Of a stretch of DNA of 64,000 nucleotides, positions 53,801 to 61,703 are shown one piece after another. This DNA comes from an uncultured Paraprevotella sp. (GTDB lineage Bacteria > Bacteroidota > Bacteroidia > Bacteroidales > Bacteroidaceae), in the NCBI GenBank assembly GCA_944321365.1, contig CALULA010000001.1, positions 124,001 through 188,000 on the forward strand, read 5' to 3'. How positions within the stretch are numbered: the first letter of the stretch is position 1; the number at the start of each line of letters is the position of its first letter. The notes beneath the pieces were generated by a model that saw only the letters and a list, made by a program, of their open reading frames with translations, ran no database searches and was not told the origin of the DNA. The position numbers and the translations under genes were made by a program.

Positions 53801-54295
53801 ATGGGTAAGAAGTTCGGCAAGCTGATGAAGAGCGTGGCTGCTGCTACAGCCGGCCTGACTCAGGAACAGATTGCACAGCTGGAGTCAGAAGGCACAACCG
53901 AGGTGGTGCTCCCCGAAGGTGAGCGCGTCAGCATAGAGGCGACCGATGTGGAAATCTACAGCGAGGACATTCCCGGCTGGACGGTGGCCAATGAAGGCAG
54001 TCTGACCGTGGCTCTCGACATCACCGTGACCGATGAACTGCGCGTGGAGGGTACGGCCCGCGAACTGGTGAAGCGCATCCAGAACCTGCGCAAGGAAACG
54101 GGTTTCGACATCACCGACCGTATCGCTGTCACACTGTCGCATTCGGAGCAGACCGACAAAGCCATTGAAGCCTTTGGCGATTACATCTGCAACCAGGTGC
54201 TGGCCAACCGACTGACGGTGGGCGAGCTGGCCGATGAGGGCGTTGAGGTGGAACTGGACGGTTATTCTGTCCGGCTGAAGATAACGAAAGAATAA
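50873..54295 (+). CDS. ileS: isoleucyl-tRNA synthetase
   Basis: Class I aminoacyl-tRNA synthetase charging tRNA-Ile, 1140 residues, of the longer eukaryote-like type. The HIGH element is present as Gly-Ile-His-His (57-60) in GPPSANGHPGIHHV, a form I remember from other Bacteroidota enzymes. KMSKS appears as KMSKR (688-692). The editing domain (AWTTTPWTLPSNTALCVG) and the anticodon-binding C-terminal part are intact. It has its own -7 box and is followed after 37 bp by the DksA-like gene and lspA. T-box riboswitches are not expected in this phylum and none was seen. Confidence 0.97.
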   Translation: MTKKFAERTQLNLSEVNKEVLKMWDDADVFHRSMTEREGCPSFIFYEGPPSANGHPGIHHVLARSIKDTFCRFKTMKGFQVRRKAGWDTHGLPVELGVEKELGITKEDIGKTISIEDYNRKCRTNVMMYTEEWTDLSHKMGYWVDMEHPYITYDNKYIESLWWLLKQLYVKGLLYKGYTIQPYSPAAGTGLSSHELNQPGCYRDVKDTTVTAQFRIADPRPEMTGWGTPYFLAWTTTPWTLPSNTALCVGPKIEYVCVRTYNIYSGEPVTVVMAKARLNAYLDSRGAELPLEDYKPGDKVVPYRVVGEYVGQELTGMHYEQLFPWVNPGEGAFRVIAGDYVTTEDGTGIVHIAPTFGADDAFVAKAAGVPPLQLVNRKGELRPMVDLTGKFYPLEELDENFVRQNVNTELYGPWAGCFVKNAYDPAKTDKDETLDVALCMELKQRGMAFKIEKHVHNYPHCWRTDKPILYYPLDSWFIRSTAAKERMIELNRTINWKPQSTGTGRFGKWLENLNDWNLSRSRYWGTPLPIWRSEEGEELCIGSLAELYAEIDKAVAAGVMSTNVLREKGFVPGDYSQENYDRIDLHRPFVDDVVLVSPTGKPMRREADLIDVWFDSGAMPYAQIHYPFEHRQELDDRVVYPADFIAEGVDQTRGWFFTLHAIATMVFDSVAYKAVISNGLVLDKNGNKMSKRLGNAVDPFATIEKYGSDAVRWYMLTNSAPWDNLKFDEAGVQEVSRTFFGKLFQTYSFLTMYANVDGWHYAEDEIPVAERPEIDRWILSELNSLVKAVDACYDDYEPTRAGRLMQDFVIDNVSNWFVRLSRKRFWGSAMSRDKLSAYQTLYTCLETVAKLMAPIAPYYADRLYGDLTAATGRAEADSVHLAHFPECDESRIDKGLEYRMELAQQITSMVLSLRKKEKIIVRQPLQCISIPAGDAERRASIEAVKQLILDEVNVKELRFVEGDGMLVKRVKCNFRTMGKKFGKLMKSVAAATAGLTQEQIAQLESEGTTEVVLPEGERVSIEATDVEIYSEDIPGWTVANEGSLTVALDITVTDELRVEGTARELVKRIQNLRKETGFDITDRIAVTLSHSEQTDKAIEAFGDYICNQVLANRLTVGELADEGVEVELDGYSVRLKITKE

Positions 54296-54332
54296 GGATA
54301 TATCTATTTATTAACCCTAAAATGAAATTATC

Positions 54333-54710
54333 ATGGCAGAGAAAACACGTTATAGTGACGAGGAATTGGCCGAATTCAAGGAACTGATCCTGAAAAAGCT
54401 GGCTGTGGCCAGAGAGGAATATGAGACGATGATGGGCACGCTGATGAACGCCGACAACAACGGGGTGGACGACACATCGCCGACTTATAAGGCATTGGAG
54501 GAAGGAGCTAACACCCAGTCGAAGGAAGAGCTGGCTTTGCTGGCTGCCCGCCAGCAAAAGTTCATCAAGGGACTTGAGGCTGCTTTGGTGCGCATCGAAA
54601 ACAAGACCTACGGTATCTGTCGCGAGACCGGCAAGCTGATTCCGAAAGAACGTTTGCGTCTTGTGCCGCATGCCACGCTGAGCATAGAGGCCAAAAACAT
54701 GAAGAAGTGA
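54333..54710 (+). CDS. DksA/TraR-family protein lacking the zinc-finger cysteines
   Basis: 125 residues. The N-terminal two thirds form a predicted coiled coil, and the C-terminus (RIENKTYGICRETGKLIPKERLRLVPHATLSIEAK) is the DksA/TraR finger region. Only the first cysteine (Cys96) remains; the other three ligand positions read Thr, Pro/Val and His/Ala. Proteins of this family bind the RNA polymerase secondary channel and alter initiation with ppGpp; a cysteine-poor version may still do so. It lies between ileS (37 bp) and lspA (overlap TGATG), an arrangement common in Bacteroidales as I remember it. Confidence 0.88.
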   Translation: MAEKTRYSDEELAEFKELILKKLAVAREEYETMMGTLMNADNNGVDDTSPTYKALEEGANTQSKEELALLAARQQKFIKGLEAALVRIENKTYGICRETGKLIPKERLRLVPHATLSIEAKNMKK

Positions 54711-55336
54711 TGGAGAAAACAGGAGGAAAGGGCACAACATGGCTCACCCAGGGGCGTCTGGCCCTGCTGATCATTGTGGCGGTTCTCGTAGCAGACCAGG
54801 TCATTAAGATATTGGTGAAGACGAATATGTATATGCACGAGAGCATCCGCATTACAGACTGGTTTTATATTCTCTTCACAGAGAATCCGGGTATGGCTTT
54901 CGGGTGGGAGTTTTTCGACAAGTTGTTCCTGACCTCTTTCCGCATCGTAGCCGTGGGCGTCATTGCCTGGCTGCTCTGTCGCAGCATGCGCAAGGGCGTG
55001 CCCACGGGCTTTGTCGTTTGTCTGTCACTGGTGTTGGCCGGAGCGGCCGGAAACATTATCGACTGTGTGTTCTACGGATTGATTTTCAACAATCCTCCGG
55101 CTCCTTTTGTGGCTCACTTCGTACCTTTCGGCACCGGTTATGAAAGCGTGATGCAAGGTCGGGTGGTGGATATGTTCTATTTCCCAATCATCGATACTTA
55201 CTGGCCGGAATGGATGCCGTGGGTGGGAGGCAATCATTTTGTTTTTTTCAGTCCGGTATTCAATTTGGCGGACGCTGCAATCAGCTGCGGTATTATCGCT
55301 TTGCTGATTTTCTACCATAAACGTATCACTCAGTAA
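54710..55336 (+). CDS. lspA: lipoprotein signal peptidase LspA
   Basis: An inner-membrane aspartyl protease that cleaves prolipoprotein signal peptides, needed by the many lipoproteins in this window. It has 208 residues, longer than the 164 of E. coli because of an insertion after the third helix (GLIFNNPPAPFVAHFVPFG). Catalytic aspartates are Asp118 (GNIID) and Asp188 (FNLADAAI). ATG 54710 overlaps the preceding stop codon (TGATG); a GTG three bases upstream is possible but less likely. A DUF4296 lipoprotein follows after 10 bp. Confidence 0.95.
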   Translation: MEKTGGKGTTWLTQGRLALLIIVAVLVADQVIKILVKTNMYMHESIRITDWFYILFTENPGMAFGWEFFDKLFLTSFRIVAVGVIAWLLCRSMRKGVPTGFVVCLSLVLAGAAGNIIDCVFYGLIFNNPPAPFVAHFVPFGTGYESVMQGRVVDMFYFPIIDTYWPEWMPWVGGNHFVFFSPVFNLADAAISCGIIALLIFYHKRITQ

Positions 55337-55346
55337 AGCTATTCGG

Positions 55347-56345
55347 ATGTCGTACAGACTGGATGTTCTCTTCAGAATGCTGGTAGTCGGTTGCGGTCTC
55401 TGGCTGTTGTCGGCTTGCAAACCCGGTGTGCCCTCGCACCTGATTCAGCCGGACGAACTGGAAGAAATCCTGTATGATTACCACATTGCGCAAGCCATGG
55501 CCGATACGGGAAACGACAGTGTCAATTTCAAACGTTATGCCTATGTAAGAGCCGCGCTGGAGAAGCATGGTGTGACGGAAGCGGAATTCGACACAACGAT
55601 GATCTGGTATTCAGCTCATGCCACTTATCTGAATGATATCTACAAGCGGTTGCACGAACGCTATTCCAATGAGGTGTCGGCCATGCGGGCGATTGTCGGC
55701 GAGACGGATGCCTTTGCCGATATAGATGCGCAGGGCGACACGGCCGACATCTGGCATGAGCAAAAGGTCCGCGTATTGAAACCCCGTCGTGCGGAAAGCC
55801 GTCAGCAGTTTTCTTATGTGGCAGATACGACGTTTCGCAAAGGTGATGTGCTGTTGTGGCGCTTCAATCCCCGTTTTGTGTCTCGTTCTCGTTCGGATGA
55901 AGCGTATGCCGGTTTATACATAGTCTATGACAACGATTCCACGGCCGGTGTCGTCCGGCGCGTTTATTCCAACAGCAGATTGGAGCTGCGTATAGAAGGC
56001 GATACGGCACATGCCATCCGGTCGGTGGACGGTTTTGTCTGCTATCAGCCTCTCAAGGAGGAAGACGGGAACCATTTGTTGGTACTGGAGAACATTATGC
56101 TGGTGCGCATGCATCGTCACATTGCGCCTGTCGACTCTGTTGCCGCTCCCGCTGCGACCGACAGCACGCAGGCCTTGCCGCCCGATTCGTCGCGGCGCAT
56201 GCCGATGCCCGATACGGTTTCCCGCCGTCTTTCGCCTGAAGAATTGCGCGACAGTCGTCCGGTGGAGCGTTCCATCAATGTGGTGAAAGAGAAACCTTAT
56301 AAGGTGCTCCGCAGCAGAGGACGCGTGATGAGAGTGCAGCAATAG
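55347..56345 (+). CDS. DUF4296 lipoprotein
   Basis: 332 residues with a lipoprotein signal (LSAC, Cys24). The domain after it (LEEILYDYHIAQAMADTG, then YAYVRAALEKHGVTEAEFDT) matches DUF4296 as I know it, a Bacteroidota-specific family often located next to lspA. The middle is beta-rich. The C-terminal 70 residues are Pro/Arg/Ser-rich (DSSRRMPMPDTVSRRLSPEE) and probably disordered. No known function; likely envelope-located. Confidence 0.85.
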   Translation: MSYRLDVLFRMLVVGCGLWLLSACKPGVPSHLIQPDELEEILYDYHIAQAMADTGNDSVNFKRYAYVRAALEKHGVTEAEFDTTMIWYSAHATYLNDIYKRLHERYSNEVSAMRAIVGETDAFADIDAQGDTADIWHEQKVRVLKPRRAESRQQFSYVADTTFRKGDVLLWRFNPRFVSRSRSDEAYAGLYIVYDNDSTAGVVRRVYSNSRLELRIEGDTAHAIRSVDGFVCYQPLKEEDGNHLLVLENIMLVRMHRHIAPVDSVAAPAATDSTQALPPDSSRRMPMPDTVSRRLSPEELRDSRPVERSINVVKEKPYKVLRSRGRVMRVQQ

Positions 56346-56368
56346 CCCGGAAAGCAGATTTGGACGGT

Positions 56369-56710
56369 ATGAGACTTTTGGCCTTTCACAAAGTGCTTCG
56401 CCCGGCTGGCGAAGCGGCTTCCTATCGTGTGATTCAGTTGGATGAGACAGGACGCTACGCCGGCGATTATCCTTTGACGGAAGAACGTGCCGGTGTGGAG
56501 TGGATAGGTGGGCTGTGCCTGCTGTTGCCCGATGGGTGCTGTCCGCAGTCCGGTAAATGTCTGTCAGAAGTATTGGCCGATGCCGGGAGTGTGGACGCCG
56601 GTGCGTCGTGTGGATTCCGCGTGTGGATTCCTGTCGGTATTTCAGCGTTGTCTGACGTGACGGAGCCTGTCAGTGCTTACCGGCTTGTCGGCGGAACTCC
56701 GCGCAAGTAA
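56369..56710 (+). CDS. hypothetical protein
   Basis: 113 residues from ATG 56369 (MRLLAFHKVLRPAG); the frame also opens at TTG 56360. It looks protein-like, with no signal peptide, a repeated Gly/Val/Leu pattern and four cysteines. It is in the same direction and 23 bp after the DUF4296 gene, so it may end this operon. Its last 41 bp overlap the 3' end of the convergent methyltransferase gene. I do not recognise a family. Confidence 0.6.
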   Translation: MRLLAFHKVLRPAGEAASYRVIQLDETGRYAGDYPLTEERAGVEWIGGLCLLLPDGCCPQSGKCLSEVLADAGSVDAGASCGFRVWIPVGISALSDVTEPVSAYRLVGGTPRK

Positions 56711-57455
56711 TGGCTGTGGCCACGGCTACATTCAGACTTTCTGATGTGGTGCGCTCAGGCGGGAAGCTGGGGATGTAGAGCTTCTTGTTGATGTAGGCTG
56801 CTGTGGCCGGGCTGATGCCGTTTCCTTCGTTGCCCATGACGATTATTCCGTTGGGCGGCAAGGTCTGCCTGTAAATGTCATCGCCATCAAGAAACGTACC
56901 GCAGACCGGCATTTGTCCCGATAAAGCAGACAGCAGGGCGGGGAGGTCGGTGTAATGAACATGTACACGTGCCATAGCCCCCATGGTGGCTTGTACGGTT
57001 TTGGGGTTATAAAGGTCGGCCGTATCAGGTGAGCAGAAAATATGTTCGATGCCGAACCAGTCGGCAATGCGGATGATAGTACCTATATTGCCGGGGTCTT
57101 GTATGCCGTCCAGTCCGATACACAGCTGTTTGCATAGCTGTTCCGCCGGTGGAATGCTGTCCGGACGTTGGCGGAATATGGCCAGTACGTCTTGCGGATG
57201 CTTCTGCAGGCTGGCTCTTTGCAGTTCATCGGCACTTACCTCCAGCACTTCGGCGGCTTGCCGCAAGTATCTTTGACAGGATGTTGCTTCCTGTTTTTCA
57301 AACCATTCCTTTCGTGCAGCCAGGAACGTGCACGCAAAGGCAGGCAGGAGTTCCTCCACGAGTTTGTGACCTTCTGCGACGAACAGCTGCAGTTCTTTGC
57401 GGAATTTTCTTTGTTCGAGCGACCGGATGAGTTTGATTTTGTTTTTACTGATCAT
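56670..57455 (-). CDS. SpoU/TrmH-family RNA 2'-O-methyltransferase
   Basis: This is a probable rRNA or tRNA ribose methyltransferase using S-adenosylmethionine through a trefoil-knot fold. It has 261 residues. An N-terminal substrate-binding part (FVAEGHKLVEELL) precedes the SPOUT domain: GIQDPGNIGTIIRIADWFG (motif 1), VMGNEGNGIS (motif 2) and the final IPSFPPERTTSESLNVAVATAI (motif 3, broken here by position). The paralogue cannot be decided between RlmB-like and other 23S enzymes. Divergent from tamL, with its own -7 box. Confidence 0.9.
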   Translation of the reverse strand: MISKNKIKLIRSLEQRKFRKELQLFVAEGHKLVEELLPAFACTFLAARKEWFEKQEATSCQRYLRQAAEVLEVSADELQRASLQKHPQDVLAIFRQRPDSIPPAEQLCKQLCIGLDGIQDPGNIGTIIRIADWFGIEHIFCSPDTADLYNPKTVQATMGAMARVHVHYTDLPALLSALSGQMPVCGTFLDGDDIYRQTLPPNGIIVMGNEGNGISPATAAYINKKLYIPSFPPERTTSESLNVAVATAITCAEFRRQAGKH

Positions 57456-57477
57456 AAGAAAAGCTTGAATTAGGATG

Positions 57478-57485
57478 CAAATCTA
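57478..57485 (-). promoter_or_regulatory. -7 element for the RNA methyltransferase gene
   Basis: Minus-strand TAGATTTG, an exact TAnnTTTG match, 22 bp before ATG 57455. No good -33 box at the normal distance. Confidence 0.5.
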
Positions 57486-57560
57486 AGAAGATATTTCCAA
57501 ATGGATGGCCTTTGCGGGCGTTTTTGTGGCGCAGACCACCGTATTGTCGAAAAAATAATG

Positions 57561-57568
57561 TACTTTTG
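57561..57568 (+). promoter_or_regulatory. -7 element for tamL
   Basis: TACTTTTG, an exact TAnnTTTG match, 17 bp before ATG 57586. The -33 box is unclear. Confidence 0.52.
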
Positions 57569-57585
57569 TGATGTAAAATGCGGAT

Positions 57586-59901
57586 ATGCGTAAACTATGC
57601 TATTTCTTGGCGGTGGTTGCGGCTGTTGGGCTATTGTGTGCTTGTTCGGCTACGAAGTTCATCCCCGAAGGGGACTATATGCTGGAAAACGTCTCAGTGA
57701 AGAGTACGGACAAGAATCTGGATGTCAGTGTGCTGAAAGGATACATCCGCCAACATCCCAACTCTAAATGGTTCAGTTTGCTGAAGGTGCCGATGGGGCC
57801 GTATGCCCTTTCGGGGCGCGACACGACTAAACGCATCAATCGCTTCTTGCAGCGCATCGGCGAGGCTCCTGTGGTGTTTGATACGGTGCAGGCCAACCGT
57901 TCGGGAGAGAATATGCTGGCTGCTGTGAAAAACATGGGCTATCTGAATGCTCAAGTGGAACAGCAGCGGACTGTGAAAGGTAAGAAGCTGCGGTTGTCTT
58001 ATTCAATCATGCCCGGTGAACGCTATAAAGTGCGTAATATTCATTATGTGGTAGACGATTCTGTGGTGGACCGTATCGTGCGTGAATATGCCGGCTTTTC
58101 CTTGCTGCAGTCCGGCATGCCTTTCGATTTGAATGTGCTCGATGAAGAGCGGGGACGTATCAGCTCACATTTGCAGAACAGCGGTTATTACAGATTCAAT
58201 CGGGAATATGTGCGTTTTGTGGCCGATACGTGTGTAGGGAATCATGAGGTGGACCTTGAAGTGCGGATTCCCTTGTATCGTACTTCTGCAGAGAGTGAGC
58301 CGGAACAGCACCGGCGTTATAAGATCAACCGAGTGGTTTTTGCCGGAAGCGGAGTCGCACTCGAATCTCCGGAAGATACGGTGGGGGCGGAGCATCTGAC
58401 TTATGAAGGCTTTCCTATATATTATAAGGAGCGGCTGGCTTTTCGTCCGTCGGTCTTTACGAATAACAACGCCGTGATGCCCGGACTGCTTTACCGTGAA
58501 CGTGATGTACAGCGCACTTACAATCATTTCGGACAATTGGGAGCGGTGATGTTCTCCAACGTTAAGATGATGGAAAACGATTCCCTGCCCAATTATCTGG
58601 ATTGCTTCATTACCGTGCATGAGAACAAGACCCGTTCGGTGGGGGCGGAGCTGGAAGGAACGAACTCGGCCGGCGACCTGGGAGCGGCCCTGCTGCTGAC
58701 CTACCAGAACCGCAACCTGTTCCGCGGCTCGGAACTGTTTTCACTGAAGCTGCGAGGCGCATTTGAGGCTATCACAGGCCTGGAGGGGTATAGCGATCAG
58801 AACTATATGGAAATCAGTGTGGAGGCCGGACTGACTTTTCCAAACTTCCGTTTGTTTCATTTTAACGGACGTGAGCGTGATATGGTGCGCGCAACGTCGG
58901 AAATCTCTTTGCTTTATGACTCTCAGAATCGTCCGGAATTTCATCGGCGTGTGCTGACCGGTGCCTTGCGTTATCGTTGGCACAGTCCTAATGGCCTGTG
59001 GCGTCACCGCATCGATCTGATAGATTTGAACTACGTGTTCATGCCTTGGATTTCGGATACTTTCCGACGCGACTATCTGGAGGACGAGACCGACCGCAAC
59101 GCCATACTGCGCTACAACTATGAGAACTTGTTTATCATGCGGCTGGCCTACAGCTTTACTTATAACTCTCAACGCAACGCCACGAGTATCGCTGACTATG
59201 GCAGCAATGCGCTCGGACTGCGGTTCAATATAGAGTCGGCCGGTAATTTGCTTTACGGTGGCTCTCATCTCTTCGGTGCCAGTCAGAATGGTGACAGACA
59301 GTATACGCTGTTTAACATCGCCTATGCTCAATACGTTAAAGGAGACTTCGACTTGAGCAAGAGCTTCCGTTTTGACGACCGCAACTCTCTGGCTTTGCAT
59401 TTCGGTGTGGGCGTGGCCTATCCTTATGGCAACTCGACGATTCTTCCGTATGAAAAGCGGTATTTCAGCGGTGGTGCAAACAGTGTGCGCGGCTGGTCTG
59501 TCAGAGAGCTGGGGCCCGGACGCTTCACGGGTGGAGACGGCCGTATAGATTTTATTAACCAGACGGGTGATATTAAGCTGGATTTGAGTGCGGAGTATCG
59601 CACGTTCTTGTTCTGGAAACTGCACGGTGCGGTGTTTGTAGATGCCGGTAATATCTGGACGATCCGCGATTATGCGGAACAGCCCGGCGGACAATTCCGC
59701 TTGAAGAGTTTCTGGAAAGAGATAGCTGTTTCCTATGGGCTGGGTTTCCGGTTGAATTTTGACTATTTTATTCTTCGTCTGGACGGAGGAATGAAAGCGA
59801 TTAACCCCGCCTATACGGATGCTCGTCGTCATTATCCGTTGATTCATCCCAATTTCCATCGTGATTTCACTCTGCATTTTGCAGTGGGCCTTCCATTCTG
59901 A
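57586..59901 (+). CDS. tamL: TamA/BamA-family outer-membrane lipoprotein (TamL)
   Basis: 771 residues. A lipoprotein signal (LLCAC, Cys20) opens the protein, which is the feature that separates Bacteroidota TamL from E. coli TamA. N-terminal POTRA-like repeats (about 30-350, for example YMLENVSVKST and YKVRNIHYVVDDSVVDRIV) are followed by an Omp85 barrel with GGANSVRGWSVRELGPG, the conserved lid-loop motif. It ends in Phe (HFAVGLPF). With TamB it is proposed to move lipids or proteins to the outer membrane; tamB is not in the window. The last 35 bp overlap the convergent lipoprotein gene. Confidence 0.9.
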   Translation: MRKLCYFLAVVAAVGLLCACSATKFIPEGDYMLENVSVKSTDKNLDVSVLKGYIRQHPNSKWFSLLKVPMGPYALSGRDTTKRINRFLQRIGEAPVVFDTVQANRSGENMLAAVKNMGYLNAQVEQQRTVKGKKLRLSYSIMPGERYKVRNIHYVVDDSVVDRIVREYAGFSLLQSGMPFDLNVLDEERGRISSHLQNSGYYRFNREYVRFVADTCVGNHEVDLEVRIPLYRTSAESEPEQHRRYKINRVVFAGSGVALESPEDTVGAEHLTYEGFPIYYKERLAFRPSVFTNNNAVMPGLLYRERDVQRTYNHFGQLGAVMFSNVKMMENDSLPNYLDCFITVHENKTRSVGAELEGTNSAGDLGAALLLTYQNRNLFRGSELFSLKLRGAFEAITGLEGYSDQNYMEISVEAGLTFPNFRLFHFNGRERDMVRATSEISLLYDSQNRPEFHRRVLTGALRYRWHSPNGLWRHRIDLIDLNYVFMPWISDTFRRDYLEDETDRNAILRYNYENLFIMRLAYSFTYNSQRNATSIADYGSNALGLRFNIESAGNLLYGGSHLFGASQNGDRQYTLFNIAYAQYVKGDFDLSKSFRFDDRNSLALHFGVGVAYPYGNSTILPYEKRYFSGGANSVRGWSVRELGPGRFTGGDGRIDFINQTGDIKLDLSAEYRTFLFWKLHGAVFVDAGNIWTIRDYAEQPGGQFRLKSFWKEIAVSYGLGFRLNFDYFILRLDGGMKAINPAYTDARRHYPLIHPNFHRDFTLHFAVGLPF

Positions 59902-60319
59902 CCTGCCATTTGTTGCCTTGTGTCCGGGACAGCGGAATATCGAAAACGGCTTCGGGAAGGATGCGCCCCTTTCGTTGTTCCAGCGAGTCGGCGGCTAATA
60001 CATTATAAAGAGTGCATCGGACAATGGCTGTGCTGTCGTTGAATTCTTTGATTTCTGTGTCGTGAACAGTGGCAGGTTGCAGAGAAGAACGCATGGCCTG
60101 CAGGTCGCTTTCGGTGATGTTTGTGGCGCGGAAATGCAGCCATTTCCGTGAGTCGGGAGTGCAGTGGGCGAAGGCATCGTCGAAATGTAAGTTGAAATAG
60201 GCCTCTGCAAACTTTCTGGCTTTGGCTTCGGCTTTCTCCTCCTCTTCGTTCGTACATCCCGTTGTCATGCAACTCCACAGCAGTATGGTGGCTATAAGGC
60301 AAATATTTTTTCCTTTCAT
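59867..60319 (-). CDS. small lipoprotein, unknown function
   Basis: 150 residues from ATG 60319. The signal peptide ends in WSCMTTGC, so the anchor cysteine is probably Cys22, followed by TNEEEEK, an acidic surface-export type. The mature domain (FAEAYFNLHFDDAFAHCTPDSRK, then NDSTAIVRCTLYNV) resembles NTF2-like lipoproteins such as DUF4878 or DUF3828 members, with low certainty. The open frame extends upstream to 60394, but that part precedes or includes the likely transcript start. Confidence 0.75.
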   Translation of the reverse strand: MKGKNICLIATILLWSCMTTGCTNEEEEKAEAKARKFAEAYFNLHFDDAFAHCTPDSRKWLHFRATNITESDLQAMRSSLQPATVHDTEIKEFNDSTAIVRCTLYNVLAADSLEQRKGRILPEAVFDIPLSRTQGNKWQVRMEGPLQNAE

Positions 60320-60391
60320 GGCATTTGTCTTTCCGGCGAATGGCGTTTGCCTTTCTTCGTGCCGGATTCTTTTTCTCCCGTTTTTCTTTCG

Positions 60392-60399
60392 CAAATATA
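60392..60399 (-). promoter_or_regulatory. -7 element for the small lipoprotein gene
   Basis: Minus-strand TATATTTG, an exact TAnnTTTG match, 72 bp before ATG 60319. Confidence 0.5.
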
Positions 60400-60519
60400 G
60401 TCTTTATTTGTCGTATGTAGAGCGTTGACCTGTGAAAAATAAGCAAAACCGGCAACTGGAGCAGGAACGGCATGTGCCGCGTCTTTGATAGAGTTTATGG
60501 TGCAAGACGGAGATTTTAA

Positions 60520-60551
60520 TTTGTCTGTTCCTGCAGGTTTTTGTATATTTG
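60520..60551 (+). promoter_or_regulatory. promoter of the MBL-fold hydrolase gene
   Basis: TTTG (60520-60523), exactly 20 bp, then TATATTTG (60544-60551). This is the best full match to the Bacteroides -33/-7 consensus in the window and lies 18 bp before ATG 60570. Confidence 0.75.
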
Positions 60552-60569
60552 CATAAATAAAAGGCAAAT

Positions 60570-61382
60570 ATGTTGAAGTTTATTTGTCTGGGAAGTGGGA
60601 GTAGCGGTAATAGTTATTTCCTCTTCTCGGAGCATTATGGTATATTGATTGATGCCGGAATCGGCATACGGGTTTTAAAGAAACATTTTAGTATGAACGG
60701 GCTTTCGTTGAATCGCATCAACGCAGTGTTGGTGACACACGACCATGCCGACCATATCAAGTCCGTTGGCAGCCTGTCGAATGAATACGGGCTGCCGGTT
60801 TATGCCACGGCTTCCGTACATGAGGGAATCGGACGGAACTATTGTGTCAGCCCTAAAATAAAGAAAGAGAATATCCGCGTCGTACGCAAAGGAGAGACTT
60901 TCTGTATGGGCGGTTTTGAAATCACTTCGTTCGACGTGCCGCATGACAGTGCGGACAACGTGGGTTACAGCATCCAATACGGTGATGTGAATTTCTGTCT
61001 GATTACGGATGCCGGGCATGCGACAGATGATTTCGGCACGTATATTTCACGCGCCAATTATTTGGTGCTTGAAGCCAATCACGATGAAGATATGCTCATG
61101 ATGGGACCATATCCTGCTCATCTGAAGAAACGGATCAGCGGTGATTTCGGTCATCTGAGCAATAAAGTGGCGGCAGAACTGTTAGGGAAGTATGCGACGG
61201 AGCGTTTGTGCCATGTATGGCTGTGTCATATCAGTGAGGAAAACAATCATCCGGAGCTGGTACGTAAGACCGTAGATGCTTATTTGCGTTCGATGGGGAT
61301 TGTTGTAGGAAAAGATTTTATGCTGGATATCCTGAAACGTCGTATACCTTCTGATATCTATGAATTGAGGGGAAAACAGTAA
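60570..61382 (+). CDS. MBL-fold metallo-hydrolase, WalJ/YycJ-like
   Basis: 270 residues. The metallo-beta-lactamase zinc motif HDHADH (57-62) is complete, with further ligands in FDVPHDSADNVGY (His), LITDAGHATDD (Asp/His) and LCHISEENNHP (His). The start LKFICLGSGSSGNSY matches the WalJ/YycJ group, whose members are thought to act on DNA or RNA 5' ends. No Arg-rich beta-CASP insert was seen. It is a single gene with its own strong promoter and is followed by the tRNA-Lys pair. Confidence 0.88.
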   Translation: MLKFICLGSGSSGNSYFLFSEHYGILIDAGIGIRVLKKHFSMNGLSLNRINAVLVTHDHADHIKSVGSLSNEYGLPVYATASVHEGIGRNYCVSPKIKKENIRVVRKGETFCMGGFEITSFDVPHDSADNVGYSIQYGDVNFCLITDAGHATDDFGTYISRANYLVLEANHDEDMLMMGPYPAHLKKRISGDFGHLSNKVAAELLGKYATERLCHVWLCHISEENNHPELVRKTVDAYLRSMGIVVGKDFMLDILKRRIPSDIYELRGKQ

Positions 61383-61398
61383 AAAAGTAGCTTAAGAT

Positions 61399-61429
61399 TT
61401 TGCAAGTAGCGAAAAAAAGACTAACTTTG
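61399..61429 (+). promoter_or_regulatory. promoter of the tRNA-Lys pair
   Basis: TTTG (61399-61402), 19 bp, then TAACTTTG (61422-61429), 23 bp before the first tRNA-Lys. A near-consensus Bacteroides promoter. Confidence 0.72.
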
Positions 61430-61452
61430 CACTCGCAAAAACAAAAGATATT

Positions 61453-61525
61453 GCGTCCTTAGCTCAGTTGGTAGAGCAATTGACTCTTAATCAATGGGTC
61501 CAGGGTTCGAACCCCTGAGGGCGTA
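61453..61525 (+). tRNA. tRNA-Lys (anticodon CTT), copy 1
   Basis: A 73-base cloverleaf: acceptor GCGTCCT with AGGGCGT, anticodon loop CTCTTAA (anticodon CTT), T-arm CAGGGTTCGAACCCCTG. CCA not encoded. It differs from copy 2 at one base in the T loop region (GAACCC here, GAATCC there). Confidence 0.96.
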
Positions 61526-61548
61526 CAAGTGAGAGAAACAGCAAAGTT

Positions 61549-61621
61549 GCGTCCTTAGCTCAGTTGGTAGAGCAATTGACTCTTAATCAATGGGTCCAGG
61601 GTTCGAATCCCTGAGGGCGTA
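61549..61621 (+). tRNA. tRNA-Lys (anticodon CTT), copy 2
   Basis: A 73-base cloverleaf 23 bp after copy 1 and identical to it except one T-arm base. Probably co-transcribed from the promoter at 61399. Confidence 0.96.
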
Positions 61622-61627
61622 CAGTGG

Positions 61628-61669
61628 TGGAGAAAGTCATTCGGGACGATGGCTTTCTCCATTCTTTTT
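61628..61669 (+). terminator. terminator of the tRNA-Lys pair
   Basis: A 13-bp stem with one G-T pair (61628-61640 with 61649-61661), 8-base loop, then TTCTTTTT. It begins 7 bp after copy 2. The convergent MATE gene ends 35 bp further on. Confidence 0.72.
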
Positions 61670-61703
61670 ATCTGTCTTTCCTTTCTTGCCGACGGGGGCG
61701 CGA

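Noticed and set aside
60570..61382. Class B beta-lactamase
   Set aside because: The HDHADH motif is shared by the whole MBL fold; there is no signal peptide and the start region matches WalJ/YycJ proteins.
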